From Cyanobacteriota bacterium (GTDB lineage Bacteria; Cyanobacteriota; Cyanobacteriia; Phormidesmidales; Phormidesmidaceae), in NCBI GenBank assembly GCA_027592485.1, contig JAQCKL010000130.1:1-9431 (forward strand): 9,431 nt of DNA. The letters run 5' to 3'. The notes beneath the pieces were generated by a model. It did not search any database, had not been told where the DNA came from, and saw only the letters and a program-made list of their open reading frames with translations. Of this stretch, positions 1 through 7,060 are shown one piece after another (the first letter of the stretch is position 1; every line of letters starts with the position of its first letter). The position numbers and the translations under genes are program-made.

Positions 1-63
1 ACTTGTCGCAACTTATACCCTGAGAGCTTTTATTACTTCAAGACCGACTTTTCAAACATCCTC
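1..63. mobile_element. Terminal segment of an insertion sequence (left flank)
   Basis: Positions 47-63 read ACTTTTCAAACATCCTC, the exact reverse complement of the 17 bases at 9405-9421 near the other end of the window. This is how terminal inverted repeats look. The adjoining triplet TAA (64-66) fits a TNA target, as used by IS1031-type members of the IS5 family. The kinase reading frame is coherent up to this boundary and stops just past it, which independently marks the junction. Bases 1-46 would then be IS-internal. The plus strand stays open there in two frames, but the stretch is too short to recognise a transposase. The family assignment is an inference from the repeat and target only. 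Confidence 0.7.
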
Positions 64-3003
64 TAAGGTGCTGTCGATATTTTCATGAATATCAGTTGCT
101 TTTAAATCCGATTGATCAAGACGAGAAAAAGTGCGGAGCGAAGCCACAATATCGCGGATACGGACAGCGCCATTCTCCATGGATTGCAGCAGTTTTGGGA
201 AGTCCTCCAGAACATAATCAATGTCAGCATCTTTTAGAAAATCAGCGATCGCCCTCGGCGGCTCCCCATAGTGGTCTTGATAGAGGTCCAGCGCTGTTTT
301 TAGGTCTTGGGTGTAGTTGAGGGCTGCGGCCAAATTGCCATAGATAAAGCTGACTGGGTTATTAATCTCATGGGCAATACCCGCAACGAGCTGCCCGAGG
401 CTCGACATTTTTTCGGATTGAATCAGCTGTAGCTGGGTCTCCTTCAACTCTTGATAGGCCCGTTGAATTTCATTGGTTTTGGCATTGAGCTCAGCTTCAA
501 CTTGCTTGCGTTCGGTAATGTCGCGAATAACAGCCAAGGTATGGGCCGGTTTCCCCATGGCATCCCGCACCATTGACACCCCTGTACTAGACCAAAAATG
601 GCTGCCATCTTTGCGCACATAGCGTTTTTCTTGGAAGAAATAGGCAATTTCACCCGCAAAGAGTTGCTGCATATCGGGGGCGACTTGGGCTAAGTCGTCA
701 GGGTGGGTGATGTCTCGAATGGTTTTAGCGTGCAACTCCTCAGGGGAATAGCCCACCATGTCGCAAAACCGGGGATTCACCTGCAAAAACTGACCCTCAA
801 GGTTGGCATTGACCAGACCGACGGCGGTCTGGTCATAGATACTGCGGTAGCGCTCTTCACTGGCCCGCAACGCCATTTCCACCTGCTGGCGTTCGGCGTC
901 AAGGCGCTTGCGATCGCTGATGTCTCGCACAATGATGAGGGCTTCATCAAGGCCAATGGGGGCGATGCGGACCTCTTCGTGGACCTGGCGATGATGTTTC
1001 TGAAACTGATGCTCATACACATGCAACTGGTTGGTGGCAATGGCGCGACCCATCTTCTTGAGCTGCCGTTGCAATAGGTCTGGGGGCAAAACTTCTGAGA
1101 GATGGTGTCGAACCGGCAGAAACTGGTGGGATGAATGGACGGGGTAAACCGACTCCAAACAAGTCCCATCTGATTTGACCCGTAAGAGTAAGTCAGGAAT
1201 GGCCCCAATCATGGCCCGTACTTGGGCTTCGCTGGCCTGCAGCGCCAGGGTCCGCTCGGCGACCTTGGCTTCTAGGGACTGGTTCAGTTGCTCTAGGGAG
1301 GTGCTGGCCCGCTGGCGCTCTAGCTCTGCCGCTGCCCGTGCCGCAAACACCCGCAAGATTTGAGCCGCCCGCTGGGGATCGGCAATGGGTTGTTGATTGA
1401 GAATGCACAAATGACCGATGACTTCGCCCCCACTCCCCTCTAGGGCAATGCCCAGATAACTTTCGGCCTCCATGTCCACCAGATCGAGATCCTGGGGGAA
1501 CATCTGTTGAACGGAGGACTCGCAATAAAACTCGCCCGTTTCTAGGACCTGCTCACAGGGGGTCTGGGCCAACCCATAGGTGTAGCTGGGCTGCAAAGCG
1601 TCGTTGGCCCAAAATCCCAGGGTGCGCAGTTCGCTATCCACCTGCTCTGTGACCAAGGTATAGGACACCTCTAAGGTCTCAGCAATGTGGCTGGCGAGGG
1701 CTGGAAAGAAGTCGCGCCCTGTCGTGGCGGCGGTGCCTTGAATCAGCTGTTGGAGGGCGGCTTCGGCTTGCTTGCGATCGCTAATGTCTCGCACCAGCAG
1801 CAGCACTTCATCCTCGCTGTAGGGCACGACCCGGACCTCTTCGACTTGGATTTTGCCTTGGGCCGAGAGATCCTGCTCGTACATTTGGGTGGTGCGGGTT
1901 TGTAAAGCCTGCTCGACCATCGCCAGGCGCTGGCTGGCGGCGTTGGGCGGCAAGGACTCAGAGACATGGGTGCCAACGAATTCAGTTAAACCACCGACAA
2001 CCGGAAAGTCTGGGGTGGTCACAAATTCCAGGTAGATGCCCGCCCGATTGACCCGGAGGATTAAATCCGGCAGGGCTTTGAGTAAGGCCCGCTGGTGGGC
2101 TTCGCTGCGTTGTAAGGCAACTTCAGATTGCTTGTGATCGCTAATATTGGTCACCGTGCCGAGGTAGCCGCTCACCTGCCCATTGGCATCGGTTTCGGCA
2201 ATCGCCTCCCCCTGCACCCACCGCACCGTGCCATCAGGATGGAGAAAGCGATATTCCAGGTGGAAGGGCAGGTTATTGACTGTCGCTTGCTGCCATGCCG
2301 TCACCACCTGGCCACGATCCTCGGGGTGTAAGGCCTGCTGCCATCCCTGGCCAAAGGCTTGTGCTGGTGTCAATCCCGCCAATTGACACCAGCGTTCATT
2401 CACATCGGTGCAGTTTCCCCTCGGGTCGGTGCAAAAGATCCCCACGGGGGCGGCCATAAAAGAGGCATAGCGCTGCTCACTCCCTTGCCGTCGAGCGTCT
2501 ACCTGCGGCTTAATTACCTGTGCTGCTGGGGCCGGTTGCGCGGCGATGATCTGCTGCAAGCGGTCAGCGGTCACCAGACCAACCAATCTGGCTTGCCCAT
2601 CCACAATCGGCAAGTGACGAATGTGCTGCTGCTGCAAGAGTTGGGTGGCGGACCAGGCATCCGTAAAGGCTGACTCCCGCAAACTCACCACCGGTTGGGT
2701 CATCACCTGCTCCACGGTGACGCCCTGAAGGGGATACTGTTGGGCCACTAAATGCACCACATCCTGAGCGGTCAAGATCCCAACCACCTGCTGATGGGCA
2801 ACCACCAGCACGCAACTGGAACGATGGCGGCAAGGCTGATCTGGAGTGGGATCAATGGTCTGGGCGATGCCCTCTCGGGGGGACAGACGACTCATTTGAG
2901 TAATCGCATCCAGCACTGCCGTCTGCGGTGACACCACTAAGGGGTCCCGGATGATGGCAGCGCTTAAATCGCCGGGAATGGCAGCCATAGTGCGAAAAGA
3001 CAT
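52..3003 (-). CDS. CBS/PAS/GAF multi-sensor histidine kinase, truncated by an IS before the ATPase domain
   Basis: Large soluble sensor kinase of 983 residues with no membrane segments, so presumably cytoplasmic. Domains in order: a CBS pair (about 14-155, with VGILTAQDVV and VGLVTADRLQ as the CBS ends), PAS (about 175-290), PAS (about 300-412), GAF (about 415-562), a short coiled coil (563-592), PAS (593-702), PAS (715-832), a helical linker, then the HisKA domain with H-box SLGQLVAGIAHEINNP, phosphoacceptor His878. The protein ends at 983, about 105 residues past the histidine. The N, G1, F and G2 boxes of the HATPase domain are all absent. The last native codon is Leu980; Glu-Asp-Val and the stop TGA lie in the IS repeat. 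It should therefore not autophosphorylate alone, although another kinase could phosphorylate it in trans. The start is an ATG at 3001-3003 with a poor ribosome site; Met6 (2988) is an alternative. No response-regulator partner lies nearby. Kinase identity is certain; the signals sensed are unknown. Confidence 0.9.
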   Translation of the reverse strand: MSFRTMAAIPGDLSAAIIRDPLVVSPQTAVLDAITQMSRLSPREGIAQTIDPTPDQPCRHRSSCVLVVAHQQVVGILTAQDVVHLVAQQYPLQGVTVEQVMTQPVVSLRESAFTDAWSATQLLQQQHIRHLPIVDGQARLVGLVTADRLQQIIAAQPAPAAQVIKPQVDARRQGSEQRYASFMAAPVGIFCTDPRGNCTDVNERWCQLAGLTPAQAFGQGWQQALHPEDRGQVVTAWQQATVNNLPFHLEYRFLHPDGTVRWVQGEAIAETDANGQVSGYLGTVTNISDHKQSEVALQRSEAHQRALLKALPDLILRVNRAGIYLEFVTTPDFPVVGGLTEFVGTHVSESLPPNAASQRLAMVEQALQTRTTQMYEQDLSAQGKIQVEEVRVVPYSEDEVLLLVRDISDRKQAEAALQQLIQGTAATTGRDFFPALASHIAETLEVSYTLVTEQVDSELRTLGFWANDALQPSYTYGLAQTPCEQVLETGEFYCESSVQQMFPQDLDLVDMEAESYLGIALEGSGGEVIGHLCILNQQPIADPQRAAQILRVFAARAAAELERQRASTSLEQLNQSLEAKVAERTLALQASEAQVRAMIGAIPDLLLRVKSDGTCLESVYPVHSSHQFLPVRHHLSEVLPPDLLQRQLKKMGRAIATNQLHVYEHQFQKHHRQVHEEVRIAPIGLDEALIIVRDISDRKRLDAERQQVEMALRASEERYRSIYDQTAVGLVNANLEGQFLQVNPRFCDMVGYSPEELHAKTIRDITHPDDLAQVAPDMQQLFAGEIAYFFQEKRYVRKDGSHFWSSTGVSMVRDAMGKPAHTLAVIRDITERKQVEAELNAKTNEIQRAYQELKETQLQLIQSEKMSSLGQLVAGIAHEINNPVSFIYGNLAAALNYTQDLKTALDLYQDHYGEPPRAIADFLKDADIDYVLEDFPKLLQSMENGAVRIRDIVASLRTFSRLDQSDLKATDIHENIDSTLEDV

Positions 3004-3048
3004 GCAGGGATCAGGATTCTACTGGGCATTGTTCCCAAAAAGTAACCC

Positions 3049-3079
3049 TAGATATTTCCTGATTCGAAGAATTTCGCAA
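3049..3079 (-). promoter_or_regulatory. Possible promoter of the sensor kinase gene
   Basis: Read on the minus strand, TTGCGA (3074-3079) and TATCTA (3049-3054) resemble -35 and -10 boxes with a 19-bp spacer, slightly longer than ideal. The pair lies about 45 bases upstream of the kinase ATG. The rest of the 166-bp gap to the TPR gene shows no terminator or other recognisable signal. This is pattern matching only. Confidence 0.25.
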
Positions 3080-3169
3080 CAGAGAAATCCCGTATTTAGA
3101 GGATATGCGCAAAAAGTGGGGTGATTTTAAGGATGCCTAAAGACTGTTACTATCGCTTTCAACCACCGC

Positions 3170-3694
3170 TTACCCCCACCACAGCAGTCCCCCCAAGATC
3201 AGCCCACCTCCCACCAGGGCGACCCAGAGAAAGCCATTATCTTGAAGGTTCATGGTGCTCAGATCTTCGGGTTCAGGAATGGGCCTTGCAACCTGGGTAG
3301 ATGTCGGCGTTGGGGGCGTATATTGGCGCAACGTTGAGGGGCCGTCCCCTTGGTCGAGGCGACTGAGGACAGGGATTTTGGTTTGCCACTCGGGTTTCAG
3401 CTTGAGGCGCGGGGCTTTAAGGATATAGAGCAACTGCTTACCCTGCTTGCGGATGTCGAGGTCAGGGTAGCGGGCCAAGGTTTCACAGAGGGAGATCGCC
3501 TCTTCTTCGCGATTGGCTGCAGAATAGGCATTCACCAACCATAGGCGAATATCTCCCCCCAGGGAACTATTGGCAGGGGCGAGATTAGCCCCCTTCTCAA
3601 AACAACCTACCGCTGTCTTATACTCTCCCCGCTCAAAGGCCAATTGCCCGGCCTGGTATTGGGCGATCGCCAATTCCCGTTGCTCGTTACTCAC
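3170..3694 (-). CDS. Small TPR protein with a C-terminal membrane anchor
   Basis: A 174-residue protein. Residues about 7-40 form a clear tetratricopeptide repeat (Tyr13, Gly16, Ala19, Gly23, Tyr25, Ala28, Phe32 and the closing LAP). A weaker second repeat covers about 48-81. A basic segment (about 95-107) and a Pro/Thr-rich linker (118-145) follow. A single hydrophobic helix (about 155-173) runs almost to the C-terminus, which is the layout of a tail-anchored protein with the TPR part in the cytoplasm. The start is GTG at 3692-3694, preceded by AAAGG at very short spacing; no ATG gives a better start. TPR domains bind protein partners, but the partner is not evident here. The gene runs in the same direction as the kinase, 166 bp upstream of it, and divergently from the sigma factor gene. 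I know of no established name; function unknown. Confidence 0.85.
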   Translation of the reverse strand: MSNEQRELAIAQYQAGQLAFERGEYKTAVGCFEKGANLAPANSSLGGDIRLWLVNAYSAANREEEAISLCETLARYPDLDIRKQGKQLLYILKAPRLKLKPEWQTKIPVLSRLDQGDGPSTLRQYTPPTPTSTQVARPIPEPEDLSTMNLQDNGFLWVALVGGGLILGGLLWWG

Positions 3695-3915
3695 GGCCTT
3701 TGCACCCCCCTGGGTCCCTTAACATCCCTGTAAGATACCAACGCTTCAATTCGCGCCGCCACCCGACCGCAAGTTCCCCGTGGCGACCAAAGGCGACCTC
3801 ACCCCAGCGAATCCACTGAATTTCGAGATATACAAGCCACCCAAAACTGAAGCGTAACTGTTATCGCGCCGGCAAATTCCCTGGCATTTTGTCAGGAATC
3901 CCCCGGTGCTGTGAC

Positions 3916-3929
3916 GTAGATTAACCTAC
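3916..3929. promoter_or_regulatory. NtcA-like palindrome GTA-N8-TAC upstream of the sigma factor gene
   Basis: The sequence GTAGATTAACCTAC matches the GTA-N8-TAC consensus of NtcA, the global nitrogen regulator of cyanobacteria, and is symmetric at 12 of 14 positions. Its centre is about 60 bases upstream of a start point predicted from the -10-like TACAGT at 3970-3975. Classical NtcA-activated promoters have the site near -41, so this would be an upstream position. A six-base specification is expected about twice by chance in a window this size, so only the extended symmetry and the location add weight. Confidence 0.35.
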
Positions 3930-3934
3930 GGCCT

Positions 3935-3946
3935 TGACCCAGGTCA
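3935..3946. promoter_or_regulatory. Palindrome TGACC-N2-GGTCA, possible operator or activator site
   Basis: This is a perfect 5-bp inverted repeat with a 2-bp centre. It lies 23 bp upstream of the -10-like sequence at 3968-3975 and would be centred near -41, where class II activators bind. No regulator is identified. TTGACC (3934-3939) inside it resembles a -35 box but lies 28-30 bp from the -10, too far for a standard promoter. Confidence 0.3.
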
Positions 3947-3967
3947 CCAGGCCCAAGGCTCCCGATC

Positions 3968-3975
3968 TATACAGT
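3968..3975 (+). promoter_or_regulatory. Possible -10 element of the sigma factor gene
   Basis: TATACAGT contains TATACA and the overlapping TACAGT, which fits the TAN3T form of cyanobacterial -10 boxes. No -35 hexamer sits at the usual distance, which would suit an activator-dependent (type 2) promoter. It predicts a start near 3982 and a leader of about 130 bases before the ATG at 4112. Confidence 0.3.
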
Positions 3976-4111
3976 GAACTTACTGGAATCAGGGTTCTAT
4001 CTCGATCTAGGCGGAACCCGCAGGGGTGATGTCTGGTCTTTAACAACTGGGCACACTGACCTCAAGCGCCGCCCATCTGACCGCGCCTCCTGGAGTGACG
4101 AATCGTCAATT

Positions 4112-5356
4112 ATGACCTTACTATCCCGCCACCCGAATCCCACCATGGATACCTTTGCTGATGCCGATCTGCCTGAAATCTCACCGTTGGAGGATTTCGA
4201 GCAGCTTGTTGCCTCAGAAACGGTCGAGTTTTCTGAACATGCTGAGATTGCTGGGGGTAAAAATGCCCAGCGCCGGACCACAGATCTAGTACGTCTTTAC
4301 CTACAGGAGATTGGTCGCGTTCCATTATTGGAGCGGGATGAAGAGGTTGCGGAAGCGCAATTGGTACAGCGATATATGCAACTGGTGGAGTTGCGTAACC
4401 ACGCGGCAGCACAGGCCAGTGGCCCCTTAGAGCAATATGTTCACCTCATGAACACCCGCGATCGCCTCACCTCTCACCTGGGGTATCGCCCTTCTTTAGA
4501 GCGTTGGGCCAGTGCGGCCGGGATTGTCATTGTTGACCTGAAGCCCGCCCTATCTACTGGGAAGCGTCATTGGGCCGAATTGGCTGACTTATCTGTCAGT
4601 GCCCTCGATACCGCCATCCGTGAAGGGATCCGGGCCAAGGAGCACATGATTAAGGCCAACCTTCGGTTGGTGGTGTCCGTGGCCAAAAAATATCAAAATC
4701 GCGGCTTAGAGCTGCTCGATCTGATCCAGGAAGGCACTTTGGGCCTAGAGCGGGCAGTAGAGAAATTTGACCCCACCAAGGGCTACCGATTTAGTACCTA
4801 CGCCTATTGGTGGATTCGCCAGGGCATCACCCGGGCGATCGCCACCCAAAGCCGCACCATCCGATTGCCTGTCCACATCACGGAAAAGCTCAATAAGATC
4901 AAAAAGGCCCAGCGCAAGCTATCCCAAGATCAAGGGCGGACACCCACCCTGGATGACGTAGCCCGCGAGCTGGATATGACTGCGGCCCAAGTCCGGGAGG
5001 TGCTCTTGCGGGTACCCCGCTCGGTTTCCCTAGAAACCAAAGTCGGTAAGGAGCGCGATACGGAGCTGGGTGACCTGCTCGAAGCCGACAACATTTCTCC
5101 AGAAGAGTTGCTAATGCGGGAAGCCCTGCGGCGGGACCTACAGCAGCTAATGGCAGACCTGACGGATCGTGAACAAGAGGTGATTCGGCTACGCTTTGGG
5201 CTTGGGGACGGGACACCATTTTCCTTGGCAGAGATTGGTCGCGCCCTAGATCTGTCCCGAGAGCGGGTGCGTCAAATTGAATCCAAGGCCCTCCAGAAGC
5301 TGCGCCAACCCAAGCGCCGCAATCGGGTGCGGGATTACCTGGAAGCCCTCGGCTAA
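4112..5356 (+). CDS. sigC: Group 2 sigma-70 factor, SigC type
   Basis: RNA polymerase sigma subunit that directs promoter recognition. The chosen ATG gives 414 residues. Region 1.2 carries TDLVRLYLQEIGRVPLL (57-73). Region 2 carries HMIKANLRLVVSVAKKYQNR (178-197) and the melting and -10 recognition segment YRFSTYAYWWIRQGITRAI (225-243). Region 3 follows (about 257-335). Region 4.2 has the -35 helix-turn-helix SLAEIGRALDLSRERVRQIE (371-390). The C-terminus KRRNRVRDYLEALG and the sequence between regions 1.2 and 2 fit the SigC subgroup as I remember it, and 414 residues is close to its usual length of just over 400. It lacks the long N-terminal region 1.1 of the principal sigma SigA. An in-frame GTG at 3974 would add 46 residues; I rejected it because the predicted transcription start lies downstream of it and the extension resembles no sigma domain. 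Group 2 sigmas are non-essential and act in stress or nutrient responses. Membership in the sigma-70 family is certain; SigC is likely. Confidence 0.9.
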   Translation: MTLLSRHPNPTMDTFADADLPEISPLEDFEQLVASETVEFSEHAEIAGGKNAQRRTTDLVRLYLQEIGRVPLLERDEEVAEAQLVQRYMQLVELRNHAAAQASGPLEQYVHLMNTRDRLTSHLGYRPSLERWASAAGIVIVDLKPALSTGKRHWAELADLSVSALDTAIREGIRAKEHMIKANLRLVVSVAKKYQNRGLELLDLIQEGTLGLERAVEKFDPTKGYRFSTYAYWWIRQGITRAIATQSRTIRLPVHITEKLNKIKKAQRKLSQDQGRTPTLDDVARELDMTAAQVREVLLRVPRSVSLETKVGKERDTELGDLLEADNISPEELLMREALRRDLQQLMADLTDREQEVIRLRFGLGDGTPFSLAEIGRALDLSRERVRQIESKALQKLRQPKRRNRVRDYLEALG

Positions 5357-5462
5357 GGAACGGAGATTGAATACCCTCGATTATTCTTACACCCTCTCCC
5401 AAGCTATAGCGCAACGAGCAAAAGTGGCTAGCGCCATAGCAGGTCGTCGATGGTTCCCAGGG

Positions 5463-5480
5463 CCATGGGTGTACTCATGG
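5463..5480 (+). terminator. Weak hairpin downstream of the sigma factor gene
   Basis: In plus-strand RNA, CCAUGGG pairs with CUCAUGG across a 4-base loop: seven pairs including one G-U. On the opposite strand that G-U becomes a C-A mismatch, so the structure favours the sigma transcript. It lies 107 bases after the sigma stop codon. No U-run follows, so it is not a standard intrinsic terminator. It may be part of a transcript end or mean nothing. Confidence 0.2.
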
Positions 5481-5497
5481 GTTGCCAGGGGAAAGGA

Positions 5498-5533
5498 TAA
5501 AAAATAGGGGGATAGCAGGTTTGCTATCCCCCC
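5498..5533 (-). terminator. Intrinsic terminator of the pntAB operon
   Basis: Arms GGGGGATAGCA (5507-5517) and TGCTATCCCCC (5522-5532) form a perfect 11-bp stem with a 4-base loop. Read on the minus strand, the stem is followed by UAUUUUUUAUCC, a good U-tract. On the plus strand the stem is followed by CAAAGAAT, which would not release sigma factor transcripts as efficiently. It begins 34 bases beyond the pntB stop codon. Confidence 0.9.
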
Positions 5534-5566
5534 AAAGAATCTGAGTTAATCCAAGGGCCTCAGCCG

Positions 5567-6994
5567 TTATCGCCCTGCGGAGGCCAAGGCTGGAACTCCA
5601 GCTTGGGTGCTGGTGAGTTGGCTGAGCACCGCGCTCACATTGGTGCGGGCATCCCCATACAGCATCTGGGTATTGTCCTTGTAGAACAAGGGATTGGCCA
5701 CACCGGCATAGCCCGCCGAGAGACTGCGTTTCAGGACGACCACCGTTTGTGAATGCCACACTTCCAGCACCGGCATCCCAGCCATGGGGCTATGGGGATC
5801 TTCCAAGGCGCTGGGGTTGACCGTGTCGTTGGCCCCGATCACCAGCACCACATCGGTAGCGGCGAAGTCATCATTGATTTCGTCCATCTCTAGGACGATG
5901 TCGTAGGGCACATTGGCTTCGGCCAGCAGTACGTTCATGTGACCGGGCAATCGTCCGGCCACGGGGTGGATGCCGAAGCGGACTTGGGTGCCGCGATCGC
6001 GCAGGGTCTTGGTGATTTCGGCCACGGCGTGCTGGGCCTGGGCCACCGCCATACCGTAACCGGGCACGATGATGACGCTGCTGGCGGCATTCAGCAGCTC
6101 GACCGTTTCTTCCACAGAGGTCGCCGTGGCTTCCCCCTCGACGGTGGCACTGCCCTGGTAGTTGGTGTTGCCAAACCCGCCGAGCAAGACGTTGGCAAAG
6201 GAGCGGTTCATGGCCTGGCACATGATGTAGCTGAGGATCAGGCCGCTGCTGCCCACCAAGGCCCCGGTGATGATCAACAGGTCGTTATTGAGCATGAACC
6301 CCGCCGCCGCTGCCCCCCAACCGGAATAGCTGTTGAGGATGGAAATCACCACGGGCATGTCGGCCCCGCCGATCGCCAGCACCAGGGTGACGCCCAGGAG
6401 GGAGGCGATCGCCGTCATGATCCCCAGGGGCAGTAAACCCGCCGTGTCTTGCAGGGTCATGTAGGTGTAGCCCAACCCAATCACGGTGCCTAACAAGGCG
6501 ATATTGACCAGATGGCGGGCGGGCAGCAGTACGGCTTTGCTAGAGACCCAGCCCTGGAGTTTGCCACAGGCAATCAGGGAGCCAATAAAGGTGACGGCAC
6601 CAATAAACACCCCCACAAACACTTCCACTTTATGGATGGTGAGGTCGATGCCCGCTAGGGAGGCATCGGGATTCAAATAGCTGGCATAGCCCACCAGCAC
6701 GGCGGCGAGGCCCCCGAAGCCATTCAGCAACCCCACCAGTTGGGGCAGGGCGGTCATGGCGGCGCGGGTGGCGATCAGGCCGCCAATCCAAATGGCGGGC
6801 ACCATCGACACAAACAACACCCCATAGCCGGTGACTTGGGTGCTGATGGCGGTCGCCCCCAGGGCCACCACCATCCCGGCAACGCCGTAGAGGTTGCCCC
6901 GTTTAGCGGTTTCGGGGTTGGAGAGTCCCCCTAAGCTGAGAATGAAGAGAATGCTGGCGGCAATATAGGCCACCGTCAACAGATCATTAGACAT
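5567..6994 (-). CDS. pntB: NAD(P) transhydrogenase, beta subunit
   Basis: Beta subunit of the proton-translocating transhydrogenase, which moves hydride between NADH and NADP+ coupled to proton passage across the membrane. The 475 residues match the usual length (E. coli about 462, with a short C-terminal extension here). The first about 265 residues are a bundle of hydrophobic helices (domain II) including LVLAIGGADMPVVISILNSY (204-223). The C-terminal NADP(H)-binding domain III (about 290-465) shows PGYGMAVAQAQ (311-321), GIHPVAGRLPGHMNVLLAEA (341-360), VLVIGANDTVNP (383-394) and KRSLSAGYAG (422-431). Asn221 (E. coli Asn222) and Ser139 are kept, but the position of E. coli His91 is Asn91. 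The start ATG (6992-6994) is supported by AAGGA at good spacing. It follows pntA by 66 bp and the two genes should be co-transcribed, ending at the terminator at 5498-5533. Confidence 0.97.
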   Translation of the reverse strand: MSNDLLTVAYIAASILFILSLGGLSNPETAKRGNLYGVAGMVVALGATAISTQVTGYGVLFVSMVPAIWIGGLIATRAAMTALPQLVGLLNGFGGLAAVLVGYASYLNPDASLAGIDLTIHKVEVFVGVFIGAVTFIGSLIACGKLQGWVSSKAVLLPARHLVNIALLGTVIGLGYTYMTLQDTAGLLPLGIMTAIASLLGVTLVLAIGGADMPVVISILNSYSGWGAAAAGFMLNNDLLIITGALVGSSGLILSYIMCQAMNRSFANVLLGGFGNTNYQGSATVEGEATATSVEETVELLNAASSVIIVPGYGMAVAQAQHAVAEITKTLRDRGTQVRFGIHPVAGRLPGHMNVLLAEANVPYDIVLEMDEINDDFAATDVVLVIGANDTVNPSALEDPHSPMAGMPVLEVWHSQTVVVLKRSLSAGYAGVANPLFYKDNTQMLYGDARTNVSAVLSQLTSTQAGVPALASAGR

Positions 6995-7060
6995 AAAAAA
7001 TCCTTCGTGCTGGGTTCAGAGGCTGGATGTAGGATGCAGGGTTTTGGTTCAAAAGACAGC

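Larger units (their letters stand above)
3695..4111. other. Intergenic region between the divergent TPR and sigma factor genes
   Basis: This 417-bp stretch holds the regulatory sequence of both flanking genes. The left half (3695-3870) shows no convincing signal. An imperfect hairpin with a one-base bulge lies at 3876-3899 (ATTCCCTG paired with CAGGAAT) and is of doubtful meaning. Two palindromes follow at 3916-3929 and 3935-3946, then a -10-like element at 3968-3975. From 3974 on, an in-frame extension of the sigma factor frame runs 46 codons from a GTG; I treat it as leader rather than protein. No tRNA or known riboswitch was recognised. Confidence 0.6.

Noticed and set aside
1..66. The IS transposase C-terminus read in frame to the TAA at 64-66
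   Set aside because: The 22-codon open frame is too short to be meaningful by chance alone, and I cannot match it to a transposase.
4899..5414. A 171-codon minus-strand frame over the end of sigC
   Set aside because: It covers the conserved sigma regions 3 and 4 in antisense and has no domain signal.
5939..6436. A 165-codon plus-strand frame opposite pntB
   Set aside because: Antisense shadow of a conserved enzyme in a GC-rich region, with low-complexity His/Gly/Gln content.
6995..7060. The pntA-pntB spacer as a regulatory element
   Set aside because: It contains only a small GGATG direct repeat and the pntB ribosome site; there is no stem-loop or promoter worth calling.
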